This document shows positions 50,471 through 62,830 of a stretch of 64,000 nt of DNA, in pieces. Source of the DNA: Nepenthes gracilis (taxonomy: Eukaryota; Streptophyta; Magnoliopsida; Caryophyllales; Nepenthaceae). The stretch spans positions 11,632,037 to 11,696,036 of the forward strand of contig BSYO01000004.1 of the NCBI GenBank assembly GCA_033239525.1. Direction: 5' to 3'. The position numbers and the translations under genes were made by a program. Numbering within the stretch: the stretch's first letter is position 1; every line of letters starts with the position of its first letter. The notes under the pieces were generated by a model, which was not told the origin of the DNA, did no database searches, and saw only the letters and a list, made by a program, of their open reading frames with translations.

Positions 50471-50940
50471 TTTAAACAGTTGCCTGGAAAAATAGCCCGA
50501 GCTATGATCTTCAATGCGTCTTTCTCAGATCTCCATGGAGGAAATGAAGCAGAAAGAAGGAATAGACAGATTGGGGGGGAGAGAGAAAGAGAGAGAGAGA
50601 GAGAGCGGCTAATTTTATATTTGGAAGACGGGAGACGAATAGTGACCTTCTGATATTCGATTCCTCACCGCGAGTCAAAATTCTGCCTTCGTTTTCGTTT
50701 TCCCTAAATTGATGAAAACCCCCCAAAAATTACCAGGAGGAGAACGGAGAGAGAGAGAGAGAGAGACCGACCGTTAATTGCGGCTTCTGGCTGTTTTTTT
50801 GTAGGGTATATCTTTATCGCACGTGTCTGTCGACAAGGCACGTGCAAATGAAATCTACCAACCAATGATCGACGATTTCCCGCTGTGTTTGGAAAAGAGG
50901 AGGAAAGATGCGCTTTTCGTAACGAATCTTCCGTCGGCAA
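50471..50940 (-). promoter_or_regulatory. GCS: GCS promoter and CT-rich leader
   Basis: Upstream of the ATG the minus strand has two pyrimidine tracts (CT repeats at about 50,607-50,580 and 50,767-50,745), typical plant leader Y-patches. Further up, two perfect G-boxes, CACGTG, lie at 50820-50825 and 50839-50844, 19 bp apart and about 350-375 bp before the ATG. G-boxes bind bZIP and bHLH factors, so light or stress control is possible but unproven. No clear TATA box was identified. Confidence 0.5.
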
Positions 50941-51200
50941 TTAATTATTAGGACACTGTTTTTAGATATTTTTCAAAAATATTAAATATAATATAAAATT
51001 TATATATTTATTTATTTTTATGTAAATTTATTAATATTAACAATAAATAAAATATATTATTAAAAATATTTGAAAAGTCATTAAAGTATATTATTTTTAT
51101 ATCATTCTAATTAAATTATGGCAGGGGACCAAATATATCTTTACGTTCCCACTTTTGACCTAACTACTCTTATTGTCACCGCCTATTGGGGTTAAATATC
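50941..51200. other. AT-rich spacer
   Basis: Very AT-rich DNA between the GCS promoter and the gypsy LTR; nothing was recognised. Confidence 0.5.
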
Positions 51201-52173
51201 TCATATTAATTAAGCAAATAGCATGTTATACATTGATGGGTCCAACTATGCTATGGGCCGACTCAAGTCCAAGTTAGGCTCATCTGCGAAGCAAAGCCTT
51301 ACATTGATTGGAGCCCAAAAGGCTCAACGGCAGGTCTAAACACGACAACACACTGTGGACTAATAGAGATAGGGACCTGTCAAACCTAATAGGTGACCCT
51401 TATAACACGACCAATAACAATGGAAGAATCCTTTAACCTAACGGCGACAGCTTAACTAGCACAGATGCTTGTCATTGGTGGCTGTAGTCAACAATCAAAA
51501 AAGGCATTGCTACTACCAGGCCGCTGCCACCACTAGTATGGCTCAACGAATCACCTGCCAGAATAGTTAGGCAAATGTCAACAATGACCATCAACGGTCG
51601 CACTACCACTGCAAAGCGATAACTGATACGTCGGCTATGACTATTGTCGAAACAGGTCGACGAATCTTGGCATGACACCTGTCGCGAGTCTTGATGCCAA
51701 CGCCATCTTTGCAAAGCATTATAAATGCCTTTTGCCATCACAGGAAAAGAGAGAGACCAAAATCGGTATAAAAGAGCTTAGAAAGAACTAAGCTCTCATT
51801 CAATCTCATAGCTCTTTCTGTCTCTAACTCTCAAAGCTGCTCCCCGTCAAGCGCACTATCGGAACTTAGTTGCTCCTCGTCAAGTGCATTCTAGGAGTCC
51901 AATCCTTTGCAAGACTCACTTTTTCCCACATAAGTGTATTTATGTATTTTCTTACATTATCGTATTTTTCATCTATTGAAAAAGATTTTTGATTTGAGTG
52001 TCAGAGAATAAATCAGGGAGTAAGTCCTATCAATTCTTTAACTTCTTATTTGTTGTTTGTGGTGCACAAGATCCAGATTACCAAAAAAGGAGACTGGACC
52101 TACTTGAGTTTGACCCGACGTGGAAGACCTGATGGCTTCTTAATCCGTATAACAACCCGAATCAATGAACACA
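51200..52173 (+). repeat. 5' LTR-like segment of the Tat-type gypsy relic
   Basis: Lies directly before a degenerate primer-binding site and the gag-pol relic. It contains a leader AAGAGCTTAGAAAGAACTAA with CTCTTTCTGTCTCTAACTC near 51,770-51,835 and a GATTTGAGTGTCAGAG segment near 51,994, as in Tat-type LTR R-U5. The left border is uncertain and a matching 3' LTR was not found. Confidence 0.5.
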
Positions 52174-52176
52174 TTA

Positions 52177-52196
52177 TTGGTGTCGTATGTGAAAAT
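52177..52196 (+). other. Degenerate gypsy primer-binding site
   Basis: Reads TTGGTGTCGTATGTGAAAAT. Plant gypsy elements often have TTGGCGCCGTCTGTGGGAA directly after the 5' LTR; about five differences separate them. Position supports the assignment. Confidence 0.55.
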
Positions 52197-53039
52197 GACT
52201 TAAAAGTTTAACCACCGATCACAACATTCACTTTCTAAATGAAAAAATAGTCAACACTAGAGTGCAAGTTAGCGTGCCGCAAAGGACGCTGCCCCCCATG
52301 GTGACGACCCCTCAGTGGGTAGTCAGGCGGGTGAGTGACTTGAGCTCGACATACGCAAACTCGCGGTCGAGGTGAGAGATATGAAGCAGATACTCCATGC
52401 ATTCTTTGCCCACATGGATGGGCAGCAGCTGGGGCCTCTCCCCCCATCACTTAGGTTTCGATCTCGAGACGAATGAACCAAACACAAAACACTTGACTAT
52501 AAAGATCCCACAGCCCAACGATGCCAAGGTCCAGGTGGCCTTGAGCAGCAATGCCCAGACATTGCTATAGGGCGAACCTAGTTGTGAGATGCGAGAGAAA
52601 AGCCCAGAGCACTGGAACCCTCACAACTCTCATAGCAACAGGAAGCCGACAACCCAAGGAGAGGCCTTGTGCAGTACGCGACTGCCACGGGTTGGTAGTC
52701 TCCGCAATTCACACGTCGCCTGGAGACTTTAGAGCTCAGGGCCTTCCTCAACGCCAAGAGAAACGCATCCTCCCCTTGAATGGAGGAGAAGTTAGAGAAA
52801 ATTTGGCAGCATGTAATTAGGGAGATGTTGGATGGCAGTCCTTTGATTTGAGGAGATCATCATTTGTGATGGATATCCGGACGTAGCCATTCCCTCTCAT
52901 GTTTAAAATGCCAACCCAGGACTCTTACGACAAAAGTATTGACCCAATAGACCACTTGATTACTTTCGTACACTGCTAACTTTCCAGGGTCTAGGCGAGG
53001 TTGCCATGTGCCAATGTTTTCCCCTGACTCTCAATAGAG

Positions 53040-56000
53040 ACGCCTGAATCTGGTTCTACTGTCTCCAGTCGAATTTAATTCAGTCATTCGATGAGCTCAT
53101 CGACTGCTTTCTATGCCAGTTTGCTTCCAGCTAGAAGGAAGATAAACAGTCATGGTACCTCGTCCATCTCCGGCAAAAGTGGGACAAAGATTTGAAGTGT
53201 TTCCAGGCCTGGTTCATTGTCGAGGCTCGCAAAATACCCAAGCTCTCTAATGAGGTTAAGCTAAACACCTTTATCACCACGCTAGAGCTAGGAGAAATCT
53301 TCAAGCACCTGGATGACCAGTGCCCTCAGACCTTTAGAGAACCTGAAGCGATCACCAGAACTTACATAGTAGCCGAAGAGGCCAATTAGGCGAAACACCT
53401 TGAGCACGTGGACCGACCCCACGAGGGGGCATCTAGCAGGAAGAAGAGGAATGGGGACAGTAATTGCTCCCATGAACCCTGAAAGCAGCCACGGTCTAGG
53501 CTGGGTGTTCGGAGGGTGTACAGGGCCTCGAGCCTGACTCCATTGAATGACATCCGAGCAAATATCTTAATATAGATTCGAGATGAAAAGTTTTTGAAAT
53601 GACCCAAGGCACCAAGAAATCTAGAGGGATAAGACAAGTCTAAGTACTGTCATTATTATCGATCATTGGGGCACAGCACTAAGGATTACTGGGCTCTATA
53701 GAAGGAGATCGAAAATCAAGTCCGCCAAGGATATCTGACTAGGTTCCTGCAAAACCCTGAACAAGCTGCCGCAGCGGTAGGAGAAGACACACAAGAACAG
53801 CTAAGGAATTGAGTTGCAATTGGGGTTGTCAATATGGTGACAACTAAGACCGGAAAGGCAATACCCCGGACTGCCCGGAGACCACTTCTAGCAATAAAAG
53901 CTAAAGGTACGAGTTAGGACTGATATCATTAATTTTAGCAATGACAATATGACTCATATAATAACTCCTGATTCAGATCTTCTAATTATATCTGCTCATG
54001 TTTCGGACAGTATGATAGACTACCAATTGAAATGAATTTTTGTTGATAATGGAAGCACTCAAAATTTACTATATCTTGATACTTTTTTAAAACTTGGATT
54101 GAAAAAGAGCCAAATAAAGCCAACCGATGGACCATTGTACGGCTTGAATAACAAGCCGATGCCCGTATAGGGGGCCGTCCAACTGGAGGTCACATTGGGG
54201 ACGTACCCATGCATGGCCTCCAAGATGCTCACATTCCTTGTAGTGGATCTCCCCTTGGTTTACAATGCAATCTGGCCTTGCCTAACCATATTCAGAGCAA
54301 TGACGATGATTCCCCATTTGAAGATGAGGTTTCTAACCCCGTGCGACATTGAAGATGTCATAAGCAACCAAGTTATTGGTTAGACGTACTACCTGTCTGA
54401 AATCACTCATACGACTCCAACCCGCCGATCGAAGATCTCAACTTCCACGATGAAACCACCTTACAGCAAGCCCAGTTGAGAGAAATAACTGACCAAATTC
54501 CCTTAGACCCCACTGAACCTGAAAAGTGTGGCAAATCAAAAGTTCCCTATCGGGTCCCGTTCGTGACCAGCTTATAACCTTCATTAGGTAAAACTTCAAT
54601 GCCTTCACATGAACGCTTGCTGACAAATCAGGGATAATGATCGGAGTAATGATCCATAAGTTGGGTTTCAATCTTGATCATAAGCCCGTTCGGTAGAAGT
54701 GGATCAACCACTCCATCGAGAAGCTATTCACCATCCAAGAGGAATTGAAGAAGTTGCTCGACACAGAGTTCATCAGGGAGGTATAGTACTTGAACTGGTT
54801 GTCCAATGTAGTTCTCGTTATGAAGAGTAATGGAAAGTGATGGATATACATCGACTTTACCGACGTGAATAAAACTTGCCTGAAAGACAACTTTCCATTG
54901 CCAAGGATTGATTTGTTGCTGGACTCCACATCAAGTTATGAATTGTTAAATTTTATGGATGCTTATTCGGGTTACAACCAAATCAGGATGAGCCCAGAGG
55001 ATGAAGAGTATGCCTCTTTCATGATCGTCCAGGGACCTACTGTTACAAGATGATGCTTTTTGATTTAAAGAACGTTAGCGCAACTTACTAGCGTCTCATG
55101 AATAAGATGTTCAAAGCTCAAATCAGTTAAAATATAGAGGTATACGTAGATGATATGCTTGTCAAGAGTAAGATCATTGATGACCATATTCACGACCTGA
55201 ACAAGACCTTTGAAGTCCTTTGGGTGTACCAGATGAAACTCAACCCTACCAAGTGGGCATTTGGTGTAACCTTGGGGAAGTTCTTGGGCTTTATCATTTC
55301 ACAGTGGGGGATGGAGGCGAACCCCAAGAAGATACAAGCTATCCTCGACATGCACCCATATTGGACAGTCAAAGAGGTCCAAAAGCTCACTGGAAGGCTT
55401 GCAACTCTCTTCCGCTTCTTGACGAAATCCGTGGAGAAGTACTTGTCGTTCTTCAAGGCCCTAAGGGGAACCAAGACAACCGGTTTCCAATGGACAATTG
55501 AGTATGAATTAGCCTTCTAGAAACTCAAGGAGTACTTCTCCAACCCTCCACTCCCGACCTCGCCCAGGAAGGCAAAAAGCAATATTTGTATTTAGCAATT
55601 TTGGGTATGACGCTAAGCTCGATCCTCATCCGGCAGCAAGAACAAGTAGAGCGGCCGGTGTACTATGTCAGTAAGGTCTTGACGGACACTGAGACCTATT
55701 ACCCGCATCGTGAAAGGATCGCACTAACCCTGATCTGCTCCACTAGAAAGTTACGCCCATACTTTCAGGTGCACAAGATTAATGTCCTAACCGATTAACC
55801 ATTAAAAGGAATCTTGCAGAAGCCGGACACATCTAGACGACTAATCAAATGGGCCATTGAGTTAGGTGAGTTCAATGCGAAGTTCCAATTGTGGCTAGCC
55901 ATGAAGGGCCAAGGCCTCACAAATTTCCTCACCGAGCCCATGACATCGATTCTTGACGCCCTTGACATTGCCACCAACGTAGACCGGTTAGAGACCCCAG

Positions 56001-57605
56001 TTTGGACCTTGCACGTTAAGTATGAAGCGCTGCTCACCAGACTCTGACTAACGAAGGAGTGCTCCGTCAAAGCCCTAGTTGTATGTAGTGATTCATAGTT
56101 TTTGTTTAACCAGGTCCGTGAGGGTTTTGAGGCATTGAGCCCCTTTCTCGCGAGGTACCTCGCTAGAGTGAAGTGTTTGGCCCAAGTGTTTGACAAAGTC
56201 GAGATGATCCACTTCCTAAGGGAGGAGAACTTGATGGTAGATCAGCTTGCAAAAGTAGTGGCAATTGGAAACCTGGAGTAGTATGTTAGACACATGCAAG
56301 AATTCCTAACCATCTCGAGTATCGACAACCCCGAGCCTGAGGTACTGCAAGTGGTCGACGACAAAAACTAGATGATCCCATAGAGGAGGTATCTCACCGA
56401 CTGCCTCCTACCGGATAACCCAGAGGAAGCTAAGCGTATAAAGAGGACTATCGGCTGGTCACCATCATGGATAGGAGGTTATACTGTCGCAAGTACTCAA
56501 CCCCCTACATGAGATGTCTCATGCTAGAGGAAGTCGACTACATGCTGGGCAAGGTGCACCTTGGCATTTACAGGTCACACGTCGGTGGCAAGAACCTTGC
56601 TTTCAAGATCATGCGGTAGGGCTTTTACTGGCCATCGATGAAGTATAACACCATAAACTTTGTCAAAAAGTGCAAAAATTGCGAAATCCATGAGAGTATG
56701 ACCCACCGGCCTCACATGGAGCTGCAAGCCTTGCAAGCACCCTGGCTGTTCGCACAGTGGAGGTTCGACATATTTGGCCCTTTACTCGTAGCATCCGAGC
56801 AGAGGAAATTCGTCATAGTCAGCATTGACAACTTTACCAAATTGGTCTAGGCGACCACACTAACATGGATTACTGAACGGAATGCAATAGAGTTCGATCG
56901 CCAGGACATCATGTGCCAGTTTGGGATTCTCGTGGTCATTGTTACTAACAATGGGACCCAATTTATTGGCAAGCAAATTCACTAAGTACTACACGAGCCT
57001 ACGGATTAGACTGGTTCACACCTCCATCACCTACTTGCAAGCCAACGGGCAAGTGGAAGTAACAAACTTAAAGTTACTGCACGGGTTGAAGATAAAGCTG
57101 GAAGATGTTGGGGGTTCCTTGATGGACGAGTTACTATTTGTGCTATGGCCATACCAAACAACATCGAGGGAGTTAACCCGTGAGACACCCTTAAGTCTTT
57201 GCTACAGGATGGAGGTGGTTATTTCAGTTGAAGTTGGCCTGCCTAGCTTCCAGCTTGAGTGCTTTGACCCAACTAACAACTCCCAAAGACTCAAGGAACA
57301 CCACAACCTGCTCGAGGAAGCCCGGGATGCGGCACGCCTAAGGATGGCAGCCTACCAGTAGCTTATCTCATAGTACTACAATAAAGTGGTGAAAACTTGT
57401 TAATTCGAGATAGGGTATTTAGTCCTACGAAGTGTAAAGGCAACAGGCTAGGTTGCCCATTGGAACAAGCTCTCCTTCAATTGAAAGGGACAGTTCCTGG
57501 TTTCAACTATCCTTCGAAATGGGGTATACAAGAAGCGCACCCGGGATGAAAAATTGGTCCCAATGACCTAGAACGCCACCCATCTCAAACAATATTACTA
57601 GTAAG
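53040..57605 (+). pseudogene. Ty3-gypsy (Tat lineage) gag-pol relic
   Basis: Order: gag (53,090-53,800) with AEEAN and a knuckle CHYYRSLGHSTKDYW whose last Cys is changed; protease region (54,100-54,400) with LGTYPCMASKMLTFLVVDLP and AYNAI-like wording; RT (54,650-55,300) with FPLPRIDLLLDSTSSYELLN, FMDAYSGYNQI and YVDDML; RNase H (55,500-55,800); a second archaeal-type RNase H (55,800-56,290) with LREENLMVDQLAK; integrase (56,480-57,605) ending NATHLKQYY. The additional RNase H marks the Tat lineage. The catalytic TDNG of integrase reads TNNG here, and stops break every domain, so it is inactive. Confidence 0.85.
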
Positions 57606-58289
57606 TCTCAACCAAGCCTAGATAAGGTTGACGTGCATCATCTTGAATGCTTGCAAATGTATCACGTTTCACTTAATAAAATTATTATTTGTTCATGTGC
57701 ACCTACTCATGTGAATGCATGCTTGCATAGCATTACATAAAATTTGATGACCTAAATTGCTCCTAAATCGAGTGAATTCCCATTCACCTGTTACAAAACC
57801 TCATCCCCGAACCAATTGGCCCAGAGATGGTAGAATTTGAACCTTGGTCCCGTACCAAGTGGCATATATACAGTTGAATTCGAACATCTGTCCTACATTG
57901 AACGGCCCACATGCGGTCGAATTTGAACTTCGGTTCCATCAACGAGCCGCCCATTTACCGTCGAATATTGAGGCCTGGGGGCTCATAGAGCACCCTATCA
58001 AGTGGCCACTAAAACCTTACAAGGCTTCTACAACATACGTGCCACAACCTCCTTCCGATGGAGAAGAGTACCATTAGTTGACAACGATTGGTGGACTAGG
58101 ACAAGGCGCACATAAGTTGTGACGTCTTCGACAGGACCGAGCACCAATGTGGTAATTATGGGCAACGGCCTATGACTCTACTAGGGTCCAGCGGCTACGG
58201 CCATGAAACTCAGCCAGCCCTAGTGAGGCCCACCTACGGGCGTGCAACGACGTTCCATTCATGGGTTAGTGCACCCCGCAAAATCAAAG
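57606..58289. other. 3' untranslated part of the Tat-type relic
   Basis: After the pol stop, about 680 bp with only short open frames. Three diverged lines of similar wording (CGAATTTGAAC... with GGCCCA/ACGTCGAA) occur at about 57,830-57,970, suggesting a short local repeat. No gene was recognised. Confidence 0.4.
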
Positions 58290-59108
58290 TGCTGGGACAT
58301 TCCTATTCAGTTTTTTTTGTTACTTCCACCAATATAGTTTGCATGAGACTCGTACGAGGATTGGGGTGTTCACGCACGGTGAAGGGCCAGGAGGCAAGAT
58401 CAAGTCGGGTGCTTGAGGGACGCTCGAGCGTCGATTCCAGATTGATAGAGGGTTGTTGGCGCTCACCTTGTGCTTGAGCGATGAAGAGGCATGGATTTCA
58501 GACATGGTGCACTCGCTCCACGCTCAATGGGAGCTCGAGCATGGAATATAGAACCCGATGCACTTGATCCGTGCTGGCAGGGCGCTCGAGCACTAGTACG
58601 CGGTATAAAATGCGGTTCATGTATTTTAGGGTTATGATTCTAAAATCTTTCTCCACAAGGGGCGCTGCACACAGAGAGGGGAGAGAAGAGGTAGCGGTTT
58701 GGCACATATTTGAGGTTTGATTTGAGTTCCGTTCTTCGCCAAGGTCAGGTACGTTATTCTAGAGGTGATTCTAAAAATATATTTGTTATTTGGTTATTCT
58801 TTTTCTTATTTTATTTCTCTGATGGGTTATCGGGTGTGTTGAGAGGGTATTGTATTCAACCATTCTTCACTTGGGTTTGAAGTGAAGGGATTTTGGAGGG
58901 GTTTTTATAACTGACACTATTTATAGTGGATTTATTTAAAATTTATCTTGTGATTTTTTTCTTAATTGAGAAGGATTTTTTCATATTAAAAACTGTTGTA
59001 CATTGTTTGTTTTTTGTGCTCACGAATTTGGTGACTGACGGTTGACGAGGCCTTTCAGGTTTATTCCACTGTGCTTTGTCGGTTGTATCCAATTGTCGAA
59101 TCCCAACA
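58290..59108 (+). repeat. Copia-type solo LTR inside the Tat relic
   Basis: Starts TGCTGGGACA, near-complementary to the end TCCCAACA. U3 carries GACGCTCGAGCGTC and GGCGCTCGAGCAC (58,418-58,595). A TATA box, GTATAAAATGCGG, lies at about 58,602, followed by ATTTTAGGGTTATGATTC and a GA-rich leader. It matches the solo LTR at 34.76 kb in promoter wording and order. Flanking pentamers (CAAAG, ATTCC) do not match, so borders are tentative. Confidence 0.5.
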
Positions 59109-59416
59109 ATTCCAAGGAAACATGCCCAATCAAGCAAACACGCCCAAGATAAGCCTGGTGACGATAGCGATAACGCTTAGCTGGTGAAACAAAGGAAAGT
59201 AATTCCATGTGGAAACATAAACAAGCAGTGACAAAGATCTCAACGATCTGACTGATTTTATTACGAGGATCAAAAGTGAACAAAGAGGGCCATTCACCAA
59301 AGAAGAAAGCAAAATCGGCCTATTGCTCGAAGAGAAAATGATTCGAAGGCTAAGGGCTCCCTTTCAGGTGAGAACGAAGGCCCGGCGGCGTCATTAGCGG
59401 AGTCTAACAGATTTGA

Positions 59417-60520
59417 CTACTGCCGAGCACTGGCATTCCTTGGGTGGAAAACAGAGACCAGAAAGCCAGGAGTCACCCAATCCACAATGCGGCGACATAA
59501 GTTGATGTCGGTCCAACATTGATGCTCCAAGGCTCCTACGATCTCATCCAAACTGAGGGAGGTCAAAAGCTCCATGTTGAGCCGAAGGTTCTCATCCCGA
59601 AGGTGAGCACAGTCCCACTCCATCTTGCGTAGTGAATACTCGAGGGAGGAAATCCTCACCCTAGCTACGAACAGCTCACATTCGGAATGGGAAGCTTGCT
59701 CTATAGCAACTTTGAGTTCCTTCGGGTCGATGTGGGTCTGGGCCATGCAGTCGGTGAAGAAAGCCAGTTGGTGGATCCTCTCCTGTCGCTGGGAGTAGAA
59801 AAATCAGTTAGACAAAGTGACCACGATTGTAAATGAAAGAAACAAAAAGGTACACAAGAAACCTCCTAGGACAGACATGGCCTCTCTGAGGGCAGGTAAC
59901 TTGATGCGAGCTCTTTTGGCGCCAAGGCTTAGCTTCCTAAGGCACAGAAGGAGGAGCCTCCACAGTCTCCAAGATATTCTTAGACTCCTCCAAAATCTCT
60001 AGCGCAGGAGGCTCAAAGTGAGGCTCCTCGGTGACCTCAGCACCCTCTTTAGCTGCTCTGGCAGTAGGCTCAACCTCCACCTCTCCTTGGGTCTCATGTT
60101 TTGAGGATTCGACACAAGGTTCCTTGGTAGCCTCCACAATCTCGGCGGCATCGACTGCCTCTAGAGCTCCGGGCTCCGACAACTCAAGGTAAGATACCTT
60201 AACAGCCTCCTTACCCAAATAATTGTGTCAATCCTGGTCGTTCTAGGTCCCACCACCTTGTAATCCCTGATAGTCTCCCCCGTTGGGATGTCCGCCATCT
60301 AGTTGTTGCAAGGAGCCTCCTTATCAATAGTAGCAGGAAGGTACAGGATGGGCTCCTCATGTGGGGACACCGCAGTAATGAGAATGCCCTCTTGGTTGCT
60401 CACGATCTAGAAGGCTCGCCACCCTTTGCCAACATGACAGCCCTAGACGCTTGACCGGACAAGGAGGCGAAAGAAGAAGCCATCCTCCTCAAAGATCTCC
60501 TGGACCATTACACTCATTCC
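59417..60520 (-). pseudogene. Opposite-strand coding relic, probably retrotransposon accessory frame
   Basis: Runs against the Tat pol. One 93-codon frame (60218-59937) is Glu/Ala/Pro-rich (ESSKHETQGEVEVEPTARAA). Upstream, in other frames, lies readable wording such as SVSPHEEPILYLPATIDKEA-like sequence. A 109-codon coiled-coil frame (59746-59417) follows a CCCAG acceptor-like site near 59,795, reading RQERIHQLAFFTD, then SSLEYSLRKMEWDCAHLRDE. Tat elements such as Grande carry antisense frames between pol and the 3' LTR, and this position fits. It could also be a captured host fragment. Function unknown. Confidence 0.4.
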
Positions 60521-60539
60521 AACGTGGCCTCATCTTCCC

Positions 60540-62830
60540 TGGAGGAGAAAGTAGAATTGAAGTATGGTCGAAAGAGTAGTGCTTGTGAGGTTTCGGGTCA
60601 AAAGATATAATAAATATGAGGTAATCAATATACTAATAATTAATATTAGACCTATCGAACGAATGAGTATGTATATTGGAAGAAAAATTGAGAAAATATC
60701 TTGGGGTTCTGCTGCTGGAGCGCTGCCAGCAGGGCTACGCCAGGCTCGAGCACAAAAAGTAGTAGCGTCTCGCTCACTGCGCACCTCAGTGCGCTCGAAC
60801 GCAGCCGATAGTGAGGCCGCGCTCACTACTCGCTCATCGGGCGCTCAAGCGCCCAGCGATTATAAACGGACAACCTGCTTCACAATTTCATTTTCCATGT
60901 AGCCAAAACCCTTCTAGAGAGAGAGAGAGCACCGAGACTATAGAGAGAAAGGAGAAGATCGAGACCGTGGAGTCCGAATCCGTCTGAGAGCTAGTTATCA
61001 AGGTTGTAGTACGCGTTGAGGGAAGTATTTTCGTACTCACCAACTTTTCTCTTTTGATATTTATTCGTTTATCATCGGGTATTTTCATCTCAATATCCAC
61101 CCAAACCATGGAAAATGTATGACCCGTGTCTTGAGACCAATGATTATGCAGTTTATTGCCCGATTTGCTCACCGATCCGTTCGGTAGAGTTCCATCAAAC
61201 TCTAAACCACAAAAATTGGGAATTTCCCCTTTCACCTCCGTATTTGGTTAAATTGACCCCAAAATGTGAATCATCATGTCCCAATTATGTATATAGATCG
61301 GCCATACGATCAATTTCACACGTTTTGATCCGTTCGCAGCGTCCGAGCCCTCTAAAATACCATTGTACTGTTCATCCGAGATGAAATGGGAAAATTTCAT
61401 GCTTCCACCTTCGTATTATGTTGAATCGACCTCAAAATATGAATCATCACGTTCCAAATGTGTATATATATCGACGGGACGATCGATCTCGCAAGATTTG
61501 ACTCGTTTGAGGCGCCTGAGCCGTCTAAAAGTGCCCTAACACTGTTCACCCGAGAGGAAAGTATAAATTTGTATGCTTTGCCCCTTTTTAATTGTGATGA
61601 AACTTATGTTACATATTTTTGTTAAATTATAAGCCCCGAAAATGTGTATTTGTAGACCGGAAGCAAGGGAATGAGTTTCGAAGGCTTCTAAGATGATATT
61701 TGACCATCAGAGGTAAGAAATTCTAAACTCTCTTGTGAACTTGGATTAAATTGTTGAAAGGGATTGAGTCCCACAGAAAGATGATAATTGAGCAAGTAAA
61801 TGGGAGGAAATCCACAAAGTGCAATATGATAGGTTTGATCTCTCGGATGGAGATATATGGTAGGAATTTGATTTTTCAGAGTGAAGAATGTATATGGCAA
61901 ATGGTAGATTTCCCCTCAAAGGATTGAAACTAATCTTGAAATTAGGACTATGGTTCATAGGGGTAGTAATCTCTAACTTATCATGTCCATCACGGTGTGA
62001 ACCTAAGGAATACTTGGCCACGTATTCTGACTGCTCGTGGGAGCGGGTAATGTTCGTCGTATGCCTTAGGATATTACTGTGGAAGAATGAAGATTGCCTT
62101 GGTCCCCAGGGGATATGGGGCGAATTGAGGTGGCTGAGTACTGCAGGTCTAAAATATAGCTGATAGTCGAGTGCTGTAGACCTAAAATATAGCCGTGCCT
62201 TAGAATGTGTGGTAGACACATTCCTTTCATCGTTCTCTAATATAATTGGTTAGTATGACCTACTAGTTTGGGTCTGTAAAGATTAATGAAAATAATGAAA
62301 ATGAATAACGTAGCCGGGGCAAGCATGTGAACCAGATGATCCCAGATATCCCATTTTCCTCTCATGGTTCCTTGTTATTGAGATTATGTGTTTCCCTCAT
62401 CTAGTTATTGCTTTCACTGTTATATACTATTGTTAGTGATATATGATTATATTTGCTGAACTATATGCTCACTCTTACTGTTTCTCCTTCTAGATGAGAA
62501 TATTAAGTCGGTGCCTGATTAATTAGAGTAAGGAGAGGCACTTGTTCGAGGAGATTAGTTGGATGTTGAAAGTTTGAAGATTTGGTTACGTCTGTTGTGA
62601 TAGAATGTAAACAGTCATTTAAGGATTAATGTGGTTTGTTATTATTTTATTGTTATTATTATACTTTCTTAGGTTTTTGAATTTAGTTATACTTTCACAT
62701 TTATATTGATATTTTGGATTTTGTTTAGCCCTAGACGGCATCTCCTTAGATTCAATACGGTAGATAGAAGTTCTGTGTTGGAGTCATGGATGGTGTGACA
62801 GATTTGTGGTCCTGTGTATTGTATTGTAGG
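60540..62830 (+). repeat. LTR-like promoter block and downstream repeat
   Basis: A CpG-rich stretch (60,708-60,860) with GGCTCGAGCAC and GGGCGCTCAAGCGCCC precedes a TATA box, GATTATAAACGG, at about 60,860. A GA-rich leader (60,918-60,955) follows. Downstream are a degenerate tandem duplication and, near 62,460, CTCACTCTTACTG...TCTAGATGAGAATATTAAG, echoing 21.42-21.48 kb. Overall order resembles the split repeat at 10.4-11.6/21.1-22.0 kb, so both may be one LTR family of about 2 kb. No coding region is attached. Confidence 0.4.
61231..61560 (+). repeat. Approximately 171-bp degenerate tandem duplication
   Basis: The unit beginning TTCACCTCCGTATTTGGTTA (61,231) recurs at about 61,402 as TTCCACCTTCGTATTATGTT. 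Shared wording includes AAATTGACC/GAATCGACC, GTGAATCATCATGTCCCAA versus ATGAATCATCACGTTCCAA, and TACTGTTCATCCGAGATG versus CACTGTTCACCCGAGAGG. Partial further copies precede and follow. Confidence 0.7.

Noticed and set aside
55190..56196. Minus-strand open frames over the gypsy pol
   Set aside because: These are shadows of plus-strand RT and RNase H sequences.
58299..59113. ATTCC at 58299-58303 and 59109-59113 as a target duplication for the solo LTR
   Set aside because: The LTR would then start TATTCAG, which does not pair with its CCCAACA end. The TGCTGGGA start at 58290 fits better, leaving no exact duplication.
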